DNA from: Globisporangium splendens
Taxonomy: Eukaryota > Oomycota > Peronosporomycetes > Pythiales > Pythiaceae
Direction: 5' to 3'
Assembly: GCA_006386115.1 (NCBI GenBank)
Contig: VFIW01000073.1
Location: 1 to 64,000, forward strand
DNA length: 64,000 nt
The notes beneath the pieces were generated by a model, which was not told the origin of the DNA, did not search any database, and saw nothing but the letters and a program-made list of their open reading frames with translations. Below are positions 53,465 to 64,000 of this stretch, piece by piece. Numbering within the stretch: position 1 is the stretch's first letter; every line of letters begins with the position of its first letter. Position numbers and translations under genes: made by a program.

Positions 53465-53482
53465 GGGAGGGGCCTCCTACTG
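53443..53482 (+). promoter_or_regulatory. -1 frameshift signal, B3
   Basis: A AAA AAC at 53443-53449 in the gag frame, spacer GGGAATGGA, then a hairpin with stem CAGTAGG (53459-53465) and CCTACTG (53476-53482). Same arrangement as in B2. Confidence 0.8.
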
Positions 53483-56400
53483 GCCCGGAAAAGAGGACTG
53501 TGGACGTTGTGGAGACACAGGACTCTGGCCCCTATGTGCATCAAGCACATGCAGTTTCCACTATGAGTGAGAAGAGTGTCAGTCAAACGTCAAGTTTGAT
53601 CGTTCACAAAGTTCATGTAGACGGTATTGCAACGCCTCTACGAGCTTTGGTTGACACTGGTGCATCGAACAACTTTGTTCGAAATGAAGTGATCGTCAGG
53701 CATGGTGTCTTTGTGCCTGATGCGTATGAAGAGAAGACAATGATCGTCCGGTTGGCAAATGGGTCAACTGTGAAGATGCCGAAGCGCGTGGTGCGCTTGG
53801 CAATCAAGTGTGAAGATTTCCGAGGTGAAGACGAGTTTATTTTACTCGACCTCGATGACAAGTTTGACATCATCCTGGGAATGCCGTGGTTGAAGCGTTA
53901 CCAACCTAGCATTGACTGGATGAATATGAAGATCTCCGTTGGCAAGTCACGAGATGTTGACTTGTGCTGCACAACAACGGATGAAGTGGTATGGGTGTAC
54001 ACATCTGTGGAAGAGATCCCAGATGGCCCTTGTGATATTGCGGTGTGCGATGGCCCCCATGTTCACAAGTGGTACCCATTTTGAAGACGACGAACGGAGG
54101 TGGAGCAGTCAGGCGCCAGAAAAAGATTGTCTCCTTTCCCATCGACGACGGGAAGGTTCGCGATGGCGTTGACAAGAGTGAATGGAAGTGGAACAAACAC
54201 CCTTCCCAAGACAAGAAGACCAGCAAGAAGAGTGTTTCGTCAAGAGTTTTGAGTTCCCTGATCAAGGTACAAGTGGTGATGACGAAGGGAGTGTCCAAGC
54301 ACAAGACATTCCAAGCGAGTTTGTGAATATCGCGGTCTACAATGAAGAAGGTGACGTGGATGTAATCCGTCACGTGAAGATTGAAAATCCTCCAAGTTCA
54401 GTCCGAAGAGTTGATTTCCTTGCCATCGATGAGCAAGAAGACACTGGAGCGCAGCCTAGCGAGAGGCGATATTGCGCAGGTGTGTGCGATCGTCGAAATG
54501 GTCGACGAAGGCTTCGTCAACACAGCATCGAGTGCGGATGCAGATGTGTTGGACGAAAAGACACGGAAGGAAAGGTTCGAGGAGCAGTCGTGGGACGCCC
54601 TCAAGAAGAACCCCGTGTATGCGCTTGCCAGGGAATATGAAGACATTTTCCCTGACAAGGTGCCGGACGAATTGCCATTCGATAGAGGCATTCGTCATGA
54701 GATTGATGTACTTCCTGGCACGAAGTACTGCATCACAAGACAGTGGCCGTTGCCAAAGGAACAAGTCGAGGCAATCGACGAGTTCTTTGCACAACGTGCT
54801 AAGGCTGGTCATGTGCGGGAGAGCAAGTCTCCGCATTGCAGCCCCACTTTCTGTGTGAAGAAGGCAACTGGAGGTTGGCGCATTGTTCACGCTTTCAACA
54901 AGCTGAACGACGCGACAATTCCAGCCCAGACTCCGGTTCCACGCAAGGACATGATCCTTGATGGAATGGTTGGCAGCACCGTCTTTAGTGCTATCGATCT
55001 GAAAGATGGGTTCTATCAGATTCGAATGCGCGAAGACGATGTTACACTAACCGCAGTGAGTACCCCGAGTGGTATGCTGTGGGAATGGTTAGTGATGCCA
55101 CAGGGACTGAAGAATGCTCCTGCGACCTTCAATCGAATGGTCACGAACGTTCTTCGTCCTCTGCGAACATTTGCACCAAGTTACTTTGACGATATTTTCG
55201 TTCATAGTAAGACCACGAATGGGAAGTCTGATGTCGATGTTCATCTCGATCATCTTCGTCAAGTTTTCCAGGTCATGCGTGAGAACAAACTCTACGCAAA
55301 CTTGAAGAAGTGCATGTTCTTCGCCCCCGAGATCCCTGTTCTCGGTTGTTTTGTGGGCAAGAGCGGTGTTCGAGTCGATCCGGAGAAGGTCAAAGCTATT
55401 GACGATTGGCCAGTGCCAAAGAACGTCAAACAGCTACGACAATGGTTGGGTCTAGCCAACTACTTGCACAAGTACACGCGCAATTATGCAGCGTTGGTGC
55501 AACCCCTCACACAGCTCTTGAAGAAAGACGTTGAGTGGAAGTGGTCGAAAGACCATGAGACGGCGTTCGAAGAAGTCAAGAGGAGTCTTCGAGAAGCTCC
55601 TGTGTTGGCTCTGCCAAACCACGACAAGCCGTTCCACGTCGTCTGTGATGCGAGCGACTATGCCATCGGTTGCGCCTTAATGCAACACGATGATGAGGGT
55701 CACGAGCGAGTTGTGTCGTATCAGTCACGACAACTCCGACCCGCAGAACGGAACTACCCAGTTCATGAGAAGGAACTTCTGGCGATGAAGTATTCTTTGG
55801 TCAAGTTCCGTGTGTATCTGCTTGGCGAGGAGCGCTTTGCTATCTACACTGTTCACGCATCTCTGCGTACGGCAGTGAAGACTCCTCATTTGTCGCAAAG
55901 AATGGCGAGATGGTTCTCCTTCTTTGCAGAGTACAACTTTGTTGTACACTACAAGCCAGGCAAGACGAACATCTTAGCCGATGCGCTGTCAAGACGTCCG
56001 AATTACGATCCGAAGACCAAGAGTGAAGACACGGACGGAGCGTGTCGACTCTGTGAAGATGTTCAAGCGATCGCGGTGCGAGCTGCGACTACAGTGCGAG
56101 AAGAGATCGTCGAAAGGTACAAGTCTGACGAAACATGTCAGGACTTGTTGAAGTACTTCAAGGACCCTTCGGACAAAGCACTGCAAGGTCTTCCGTCGCG
56201 CACAAGATCGCGAGTTCACCGCTTCCGAGTACACAATGGGTTGTTGTACTATGCGGTCGAACAAGGGGATACAGCAAGGGTTATTGTTCCCAACGACGAA
56301 GGTCTGCGTCATCGACTCTTGTATGAGTACCATGACAGTCCTTCGGGTGGCCATCTCGGACGTGAGAAAACATTTCTCAGTCTTTCCCGGGATTACTACT

Positions 56401-57587
56401 GGCCACACATGTACAAGTGGGTGCGCAAGTATGTGAGGACTTGCGAGATCTGCCAACGAGTGAAACCCTCTGGTTCCACGCAGGCACCACTTCGTTCATT
56501 GGCTGTCCCATCGGACAGTTGGAAGTCTGTGAGTATGGATTTCATATTCGGACTTCCAAGAGACACACATGGACGCAATGGTATCCTTGTGTTTGTGGAC
56601 CGATTCAGCAAGATGGTTCATCTTGCGCCTGTTTCGGACAAGATCTCTGCTGAGAAGACTGCCAAGGTCTTTGTAGACGTCGTATTCCGTCTACATGGAC
56701 TACCAGTCGAGATCGTGTCTGACCGTGACACCCGTTTCACGTCCAAGTTCTGGCGTGCACTGTTCGGACTTCTGGACACCAAGTTGCCCATGTCAACAGC
56801 GGCACACCCTGAAACGGACGGTCAAACAGAGCGAGTGAATCGCGTCATGGAAGACGTGTTGCGCAGCTACGCAACGTCTTTCAAAGAGTGGAGTGAGTTT
56901 CTCCCTCTTGCCGAGCTTGCGTTGAACAACTCCACGCATGTCTCGACAGGTCACTCTCCATTTTATGTGAACTATGGCATTCACCCTCGAGTGCCTGCTT
57001 CCATAATGGGTGAGGTCTCTACCTTAAGTGGGGGAGGGACTCCGGCTCACGGAAACAAGCCGAAGTCGTCTTACGACCTGAATGCTGCTTCCGAGTTGAA
57101 AGCAAATTTTGACTCGATGAAACCCCTCGACGACCTAACAAGTCGTGAAGAGCAGCAAGTCGATGACTTTATTGTGAGGAGACAAGCCGTTGTGAGGTTT
57201 GTTCGAGACGCAATCGCAAAGGCTCAGGATCTGCAAAAGGAACAAGCAGACAAGAGCGGAAGGAAGAACAAGCAAGTTTATAAGATCAATGACCTTGTAT
57301 TACTTAGCACGGCGAACCTGCCTGAACATGCAGTGTCCAACTTGGGAAGCTCGAAGCTTCTGCCAAGGTTCATCGGACCGTTCAAGGTAGTGAAATGCAT
57401 GGTGATTGCCTACACGCTAGACATACCTACACTCTGCTCTAACCCGACATTTTATGTTGGTAGCTGTAAGCCTTACCTTCCAAGTGGATCTGCGGGCCTA
57501 CGAGATCTTCCGCAAACGATCGACTTATCGGAAGCTTGGTTCCCTCTCACTTTAATTGCGAAGAGCAAACAGTCTCATCGCCTGTAG
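53450..57587 (+). pseudogene. pol: B3 Pol: protease, RT, RNase H, integrase
   Basis: Protease frame 53305-54084 (LVDTGASNNFV, ILGMPWL) ends after a C-run that is one base shorter than in B2 (near 54050). The linker is spread over several frames to about 54400. From 54381 to 57587 one frame holds RT (SAIDLKDGFYQI, YFDDIFVHS), RNase H (VVCDASDYAIG, but YTVHASL with Val for Asp) and integrase (HLGREKTF, SMDFIFGLPRD, SDRDTRFTSKFW, ETDGQTERVNRVMED) up to the C-terminal LPRFIGPFKVVK. B3 therefore has a better RNase H than B2 but a broken protease frame. Confidence 0.9.
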
Positions 57588-58656
57588 ATTCTTCTCGCGT
57601 ACAGGAGTTGCAGAACGTCGCAGGATTGGGGTCCTCACCGCTCAACTCTTGAAGACGAGACTGTACTCGCCACGAATACTCGCGTGCCGAACCTTCCTTT
57701 GCCACAGCGCAACAGGCATCATGAAGGCCAAGCTCGCACCCAGGGATTTTCTCGTTCTCTGGGGAGTCGAACAAGTTCGTCCTGAAGCCGGGTGTTGGAA
57801 CTGTTTCTCGAAACGTGTACTCCAAAGCCGAACACTGGGCGGAAACCCTTCTTCAGACGTCATCTTCGACTCGTGAGCGGCGACAAGGTTCTCGAGACTC
57901 CTCGCGAGCGTTCCTCAAGCGTCGGAACAACGCTGCTGCAGGGCGCCTCGATTTGCCATACGATTGAGCACTTCTTTCCACTTCCGGAGTCGCTCGAATC
58001 GTTTCCCTCCTCGTTCAGGCCCCAACGCCCCGTTGTTAGACTCTCAGGGAGAGCATCGCTGGTGGTTGAGTCGATTCTTGGTCATGATGACGACCGGACT
58101 GCTCGCGAGAAAGCAAGCTGTTGAACCATCAACCGCTTCTACCTAGTTCGGTGGCGTGGATATCCCCGAGCTCGGACACGTGGGAGGCCTCGTCAGACAT
58201 TGGGTCTGATGTTCCCGCGTGTCCGCCGGGAGCTATGAGAACTGCTGTAGCGTCGCCAGGGGCGACACTCGACGACCAAGCTATGAGTTTGCTCTGTCGT
58301 CAGCGGATTTCTTCTTTTCGGCACGAGCATTGCCACGACGAACAGACGCTCATCTTGTTCTCGTTCTCAAGACGAACAATGTTTTCGCCATGAGTCCTCT
58401 GTCTGCGATGTGTGGTTCCGGATCATCAGCGATCGTGATCGACGCCAACTGAAGAACCGTCCTTGTAGAACTCGAGATCCCCCTTCTTCTCAGATGGGAG
58501 AAAATGTCGAAGAGTTCTGGAGCTGTCTGCTTTCGCTTGGACGACGGACGTTCTTCAGGTTCACGTTGGTCACTTGGTCGTTCATTGCCATTGCAAATGA
58601 ACTGCTCCGAAGGTCTGCAAAATCGCAAGGTAACTTGTGACTTTAAGGGGGGATGA
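57588..58656. pseudogene. B3 decayed chromodomain and antisense-ORF region
   Basis: Sense traces of the chromodomain (RFYLVRWRGYP near 58135) and minus-strand traces of aORF-B (EERPSSKRKQTAPELFDI near 58550, RETVPTPGF near 57800) in several frames. Many small indels against B2. It ends in the purine tract AAGGGGGGATGA before the 3' LTR. Confidence 0.75.
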
Positions 58657-59315
58657 TGTCTGATTGCCCTAAGCCAGCCATATCATAAGGTGGATCTGTT
58701 CCCAGATATAGTGTGGAACACACCACCTTCAGTGTGCATTGTGGAGACACAAATGACAAAGGGATTACGGTAATACAGTCCCCACATGCACGTGTGACGT
58801 CATTCGATGACGTCACGAGTGTTCTCTGTGCTGATCAGTGCGGAATGTTGTTCTCATGTACTAATCAGTGACTGAGGCGCTGACATCCATGGTACTATCA
58901 AGTACTGATTGTGATGGTTCCTGCTTGGGAAACGGATTGGCGCCGAGACCGACGTGTCTCTTCTGCCGCCTGTATTGAGTGGCGCGAGCCAATCACGTTG
59001 CAGGGATTTGTAAATAAGACTTGAAAGTTCAAGTTTCTCGAAGATCCCCTGGGTTCAACCTCAGTGTACCCAAGGTTTTATATATCAGATTCATAGGTTT
59101 TATTGTGTATGTTTAGGTTTTAGTTATAAACCTGTAGGAGCCCTTGGGGTTCATTAGCAAGTAGCGACAGGAACCATAACCATTTTCAATTCAGTTGCAA
59201 TTTTTCCTCCAAGTACTCAAGTCTTCGTTCCTCCCTCCAAGTCGGGAGATCGCTTCCTCTGGCACAAGCGTGTGTGCCGTGTTTGAGGGACTGTTGTGAA
59301 CAGCGCCCTCTTACA
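58657..59315 (+). repeat. B3 3' LTR (659 bp)
   Basis: TGTCTGATTG...CCCTCTTACA, more diverged than the other B LTRs; the paired TGACGTCA sites are kept. Confidence 0.9.
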
Positions 59316-59472
59316 GGAACATTCTGTCTTGTTTTCCCTGCGCTCGTCCTACCGTCAGCCACAGTTTGTGTACTATAACTCAGCTTGTGCACATGAAGGA
59401 ACTCGTGTAGGTTTGCGGTTGGTATGTAACTGGAGAGTGTATATTACACTATACCCTGTAAAATACGATTGC
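59316..59472. other. Short unique segment between B3 and the solo LTR
   Basis: No gene recognised. It does not continue element C integrase, so the sequence to the right of the B cluster is not the other half of C. Confidence 0.5.
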
Positions 59473-59911
59473 TGTCACGTGTGCCTGACCTCGCACGCCA
59501 GGCACGCGCGCAGGACCGGCATGTGCCTAACGGCGCACGTGCATAGCGTGCGGAGCGTCAAGGCATGTGTAACGTGTGCCTGACCTTGAACTCGAGGTCA
59601 GGCTCTCATGCATATGTAACACTAATATATACAGTTATATGGAACTAGTCAGATAAAAATACAGGTGCAGGCAGGACACCTGGATAGGAAGAAAAGTCGA
59701 ATCAGTTGAAGAAAAGGATAGGCATGCATGCAGGGAGGCTTAGACGTAGCGCTAGCGAACTAAGTCCTCCATTCAATTCACTTTCCAATTTGCCATCAAG
59801 TTGCCACCTCCTCCTCCGAGTCCAAGCCATCATCCCCGACTTTCAGCCAATCAAGTCCCGACTTTCCGACTTTCGACCAATTAGATCTCAAGAAGACCCC
59901 AAACCGTGACA
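59473..59911 (+). repeat. Solo LTR of family C (439 bp) with 5-bp target duplication
   Basis: TGTCACGTG...CCGTGACA, same length as the C 5' LTR and similar throughout. It is flanked by ATTGC on the left (59468-59472) and ATTGC on the right (59912-59916). No internal element sequence is attached. Confidence 0.95.
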
Positions 59912-60679
59912 ATTGCACTTTGACGAGCATGTTAGATAGGCAATGGTGCTGGCAACGCACACAATGGTGCATCACCCGAGCAATTGTCACACCTCATTGA
60001 TAAAAGTACAATCTTTTCACAACCGATGTCAGGACTCTCCAGTCACGGGGAAATCTATACCGATTTATTGAGTGACTCTCTCTCTAGTTTTCTAAAATTG
60101 CATAAAGCCAACCGTTTCGGCTTCCTAGATTTATATGTAAAGTGACAATCAGAAAAGTCAGCGAGTGATGGTCGATTTGAAATTTATGCGTAATGGGAGA
60201 AAAGGGCAAACTGCTTCACAAGGTCCATCGTTCTTGTAACCACGAGCGACGGCGTCCTACAGAATCTCCACCCCATTTCTCTCGAGTTATTGAAAAAAAG
60301 ATATGGTTGCTACGAAGATGTTTGCCATTGAGGAGTACTGAGTACAACTTGATGTTTGTGCGTGTGCATCGACAGAGCGTTGGGTCTGGGCTGAGTTTCT
60401 GATCGTCGTGCAACTCACGCCATCCTCCATATTTGCGCATTGATGCGTTAGTGTGTGCGCTTGATGCGGAGCAGTGTGCACTTTCCGATCGAAGTCGATT
60501 TTGACGTTCTTTCCTGTCCCGCTGTCTATGCTTCATGTGGGTTACTCTTATCATGCGATGCTGCTGCTTTCGCTGTTGTTGTTTTTGGATGGGTTGACGA
60601 CACATGCTGTCTCCGTCCCTCGGTGATTCACATCAGTAGGAATTATAATTAGGTCTTCGGCTGACGGAGGAGTAGCAAT
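59912..60679. other. Intergenic, nothing recognised
   Basis: A/T-rich to about 60180. Possible 5' flank of the phosphatase-like pseudogene; no motif can be named with confidence. Confidence 0.45.
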
Positions 60680-62832
60680 ATGCAGCAGCATGGATGTGCA
60701 AGCACTCAGGTGCATCCAATCACATGTGGAGATTGGATACTTTCGGAAGATCTGGGCGAGATCACATCGCTTTTCTCAGAACCACACACCGGCAATAGGC
60801 ACGCAAAGGTATTTTCACTTTCTCCTTCTGTTCGTGACTGGGTAGCTGCTCACGCGAGACAAGATGCTTGGTTTGAGCACGAAGTCCACCCCTAGATTTG
60901 GTCCGTGCACATCAACCAAAGCGCACAAAGTGGATGTAAGCCATGGCACCTACATTTCTCTCATCCATGCAATCCCAGACCCCGCGGCAGCAAACCAGAA
61001 ACCAAGACGACTCGTCGCGCGATCGCAGAGATGAGAAAGTCCATGCCATGCACACTCGCGCGAGGATGCATGGAACATATGTGGGCGCCATCCAAGTCAT
61101 TCGCTTGCAGCGCATTGAGCGTCAGGGACGAGAATCCCTTCGCAACAGCGGAATCAGGACCGCCAAGGACACAGTCGGCTTGGGTGCTGCGGCGAGTAAC
61201 AACAGCAGCAGCAACGATGGTCGCAATGACAATGAAAGAGGTGTACCACTTGAACAGCAGACGCAAGATTTCGACGTGGATGGGATTTTTCGTCTCTCGC
61301 CATCGACGTGCCCCAACATGCGCGGTGATCCAGAACCAGCCGATCCGTGCCACTCGACACTTCCCAGCGCCACCAGCACTACGCACCAGCTCAAGATCTT
61401 CACTGGCTTGTGGAATATGGCTGCAAAGGACCCATTTGCTGACAAGAAAGACCAGTACATCGGAGATGTTGAGGCTGCGACGAGTCCCTCCGAGTTTCTG
61501 CCGCTCGGATACGATTTGCACGTCGTGGGCACCCAGGAGAAAGTGTCGAAGCATCTCCATCAAGCTGTCATGGCTCGATTGAACACTATGAGCCCGGAAA
61601 CCGAAGCTCTCAGCAGCACTACGGCTTCATACGTTTGACTGCAGTTGCACCCGCCGTCTAAAGTCCAAGCAAAGTCGGCGCCACTTGTGTCGTCTCCTAT
61701 TCAGACCTCAGTCTGCTCTCGAACAAACAACAATTCCGAGCCGAATGACAGTTTTGTCGAGTCAATGCTGCAAACCAGCTCGTTTGGGCTCGGGAGTAGC
61801 TCCACCAGAGTCGGAAGCAGTACCGAAGCTGGATCGTCGAGCTCGTCGATCTTTTCTGCTGCAGCACCAGATCTCGTGAGAGCATCTTCCAGTCCGAGCA
61901 AGAACCGAAGACGTCGCAGTCGTGGCCACGATGTCCGTGGCCGAGGGGACGGCGCGTTTCTGCGATCCAAGTCCATGAGCATCGCGATCTACGTCGCTGC
62001 ACCTTACTCCCATCATTCAGGTCGTCCGCACTGGCGCACACAAGTTTTCGTTTACGAGCGGATCGAAAGGCGGGCTTGGCGTGATGCTTTGTGTTGCTGG
62101 CGACCAGACGATGACGTTTGTGAACTGCCATTTAGAAGCGAACCAGCCAGCACGTCGGCACCAGCAGCTCGATATCTTGACGCGCAAGCTCCCAAGAGCC
62201 ATGGGGATGGAAAACAGCAAGCTTGACTTAGCGGCATGCAGTGACCACGTTGTGTGGATGGGCGATTTCAATTATCGAGTCCATTCGCTCGACGGGGACA
62301 CGGTGCTCAAGCTGCTCGGCACGCACCGCCACATGGAGCTCCACGATCGATACGATAGCATGAAAGACGACATGGAGACAGTGCCGGGCATGCGGCCGTT
62401 CAAGGAAGCTGCCAAGTGGCCGTCGTTCTACCCCACGTACAAGAACGCTCCCATCGAGCTCCCGCGGTGTCCACCAAGGACCCGTCGTGGCCCTTGCACG
62501 TGTATCGCGTACGACACAAGGAACCTTTCTACAAAGGAGGCAAAGTGAAGGCGCGTGTCCCAGGGTGGTGCGATAGAATCTTGCACTACTCGTCACCCGC
62601 GTGGCGAACATACTTGAACGTCGAGAAACTGCCATGCGCCATGACCTCAGGCACCAAGGAAGCTCGGCATCGCGAAGCCACAAGGAACAACGACGAGAAC
62701 GCAACGCCACACATTGTATTACGGGAGAACTACCGGTCGGTGGACGACACGCTTCGCGGCAGCGACCATAGTCCGGTGTTCTGCACGTTTCTCTTGTCAG
62801 TCGATCTTTCTCCGGGCCATCCGTTGAGGTGA
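60680..62832 (+). pseudogene. Inositol polyphosphate 5-phosphatase, decayed
   Basis: Catalytic motifs of the family occur in order but in changing frames: IFTGLWNMAA and VVGTQEK (about 61400-61540), QHYGFIRLTAVA (61614), SMSIAIYVAAPYS (61975), KFSFTSGSKGGLGVMLC (62045), FVNCHLEA (62115), VVWMGDFNYRVH (62250), FYPTYKN (62430), then VPGWCDRILHYSS (62555) and LRGSDHSPVFCTF (62755). At least four frame changes (near 61614, 61645, 62020 and 62475). Upstream parts, 60680-60895 and a frame from 60894 (SHGTYISLIHAIPD), are probably its N-terminal region, also shifted. Such enzymes remove the 5-phosphate of inositol phosphates or phosphoinositides at membranes. A Ser-rich insertion near 61750-61900 is unusual. 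The amount of damage points to a dead gene. Confidence 0.85.
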
Positions 62833-63929
62833 GCAGAAGAGGAGGGGAAGGACGGACATAAAGACCCAGGTTGCTGGTCTTCTGTGTATTATCCCTCTCT
62901 TGATATCACGCGATGCCGGTGAAACCGGGAGTCATTGTTTGAGGAAGCAATGACAAAAGTGAATCCAAACGCGGCAAAAATGATCTCAATCGAGCGAAAC
63001 AAAGTATACTTGTAGACTTAGGAGTTCATCTCGTCACGCAGTAGCAAACAAACAGTCGCCCAGAGCTGCAGGAAGACTTAACTGGGGGTGTTGGCGTCGA
63101 AGTAAGAAAAGCGAATGATGTCGCGAGCGTGAGCTTGGTGCCCATGGTTCCACTTCTTTCTGGCTTTTGGTCATGAGGAAAATACGGAAATGGGCATGGG
63201 GTTCATGATCGAAAACACGTCCGCGAATCTGGTTCATGTGTGCAAGATACAAACCTTTGTGAGAACCTGGCATTAAGTGTGTGTACCCACCGTACGAACT
63301 TTGCATCCACAATGGGAAACCTGATTGTGATATGGAGAGGGGGGGGAGTAGTCTTAAATGCCTCGTGCCTGGTCGGACAGTGACCTCTCCTTCCCCACGT
63401 GTCCAACACAACCTGTCCACAACGCTGTGACTAACCGGGGCTGAGGTCCTCACCATCAAACACCAGGTATGGACATCCAAGACTTGTGTGTGCGGGTGTA
63501 TCCACAATACGAATCTGGAATGTAGACCGCGAGTTTCCAATAGTACCAGGGATGATGCCCGATCGTGAGGAGGCACAAAACTCGAGAAATTGCACTCTGT
63601 ACTGTGTGTCATGTCGCCGAGAGCAGATTCTTGGAACTCATCTCTTCTCATCGGATACTAAGGATTCGGATTTACTTCTGCTTACACGCTTGAGTTTCAT
63701 GCACCACGTATGGCAAGGCTTGCTGGGTCTCGCCCATCGTTTGCATGTCCTTCACGCGAGACTTGACACGACGAAAAATGCGAACAGCAGCTCCGAGTCT
63801 TCACATATCTGGGCAAAACTTGCTGCAGCATCACGTGAGCACTGGATTTTAAGTCGGACCTGAAACAGCTTCAGCTAGGGCAAACGCTGCGAGCTTTGCC
63901 CAGACACGCGGTCACTGCCAGTCGTCACT
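62833..63929. other. Intergenic or unrecognised
   Basis: A minus-strand frame at 63034-63651 (205 codons) and a plus-strand frame at 63486-63863 overlap; neither resembles a known family. On the minus strand near 63080-63150 another frame (HGHQAHARDIIRFSYFDANT) looks protein-like, so a small decayed gene may be present. Confidence 0.3.
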
Positions 63930-64000
63930 TCAACTCTCATCGTCCGACTCATCGTAATTGTCGTCTTCCTCAACAATCGGCACCCACGACGCCGCAGACT
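63930..64000 (-). CDS. C-terminus of a minus-strand gene entering from the right
   Basis: The last 22 codons are SAASWVPIVEEDDNYDESDDES with a TGA stop at 63930-63932. An acidic Asp/Glu/Ser tail of this kind is common at protein ends, and the frame is open to the window edge. Family unknown. Confidence 0.45.
   Translation of the reverse strand, partial: SAASWVPIVEEDDNYDESDDES

Larger units (their letters stand above)
51645..59315 (+). mobile_element. Ty3/gypsy element B, copy B3 (both LTRs, decayed)
   Basis: 5' LTR 51645-52294 (650 bp), primer-binding site 52297, gag, pol, degenerate chromodomain and antisense region, purine tract and 3' LTR 58657-59315. The flanks do not show a shared target duplication: the left neighbour is B2 gag, the right neighbour starts GGAAC. 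Confidence 0.93.

Noticed and set aside
63034..63863. 205-codon minus and 125-codon plus ORFs near the right edge
   Set aside because: They overlap each other, have His/Ser/Arg-rich composition and no family resemblance; reported only as unrecognised sequence.
1..64000. General explanation of all frameshifts as sequencing error
   Set aside because: The two 3,258-bp arms keep exactly equal length and open frames, and the B2 pol frame is open for more than 4 kb, so indel error is not widespread. Local errors at single sites remain possible.

Overview
The window looks like a transposon-rich piece of an oomycete genome (water-mould type; the exact genus cannot be read from the sequence). Grounds: short GT-AG introns of about 80-140 bp, GC-rich intron-poor genes, a bZIP-like gene of the oomycete kind, a TKL-type pseudokinase-kinase gene next to an ankyrin-repeat gene, and abundant Ty3/gypsy chromodomain elements. 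No rRNA, tRNA, CRISPR array or bacterial-style operon was seen.

Layout. 1-5764: Ty3/gypsy element A, copy A1, minus strand, running off the left edge. 6412-14919: a cellular island built as a giant inverted repeat. Two arms of 3,258 bp (6668-9925 and 11662-14919; paired positions sum to 21587) each carry a bZIP-like gene and an MDR7-type oxidoreductase in convergent orientation, around a 1.7 kb spacer holding a frameshifted glutathione S-transferase. 14920-about 24237: a long non-LTR retrotransposon on the minus strand (zinc-knuckle ORF1, long coiled-coil ORF, APE endonuclease, reverse transcriptase, RNase H), with a 3' fragment of a related element on the plus strand at 24238. 25501-29484: a pseudokinase-kinase gene with a recognisable intron, and an ankyrin ORF that was probably once part of the same gene. 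30148-35434: Ty3/gypsy element C, cut off inside integrase. 35435-59315: a nest of Ty3/gypsy element B (B1 fragment, inverted B2, B3), with a full copy of element A (A2, 42685-51213) inserted in B2 gag. 59473-59911: solo LTR of family C with a clean 5-bp target duplication. 60680-62832: decayed inositol polyphosphate 5-phosphatase gene. 63930-64000: C-terminus of a minus-strand gene entering from the right.

Main points of interest. (1) Families A and B both carry a long antisense ORF that starts near the 3' LTR, crosses the chromodomain and ends at integrase in a coiled coil; this is the best candidate here for an undescribed system. (2) Family B has a textbook -1 frameshift signal (A AAA AAC plus hairpin) at the gag-pol junction in both copies. 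In family A the equivalent hairpin has been made perfect and its loop inverted between copies, which changes how pol would be reached. (3) The B1/B2/B3 arrangement, with both inversion ends at the same gag site and both joined to LTR termini, has the form of a self-integration product. (4) The giant inverted repeat has near-identical arms of equal length, which also argues that the many frameshifts elsewhere are real decay rather than sequencing error.
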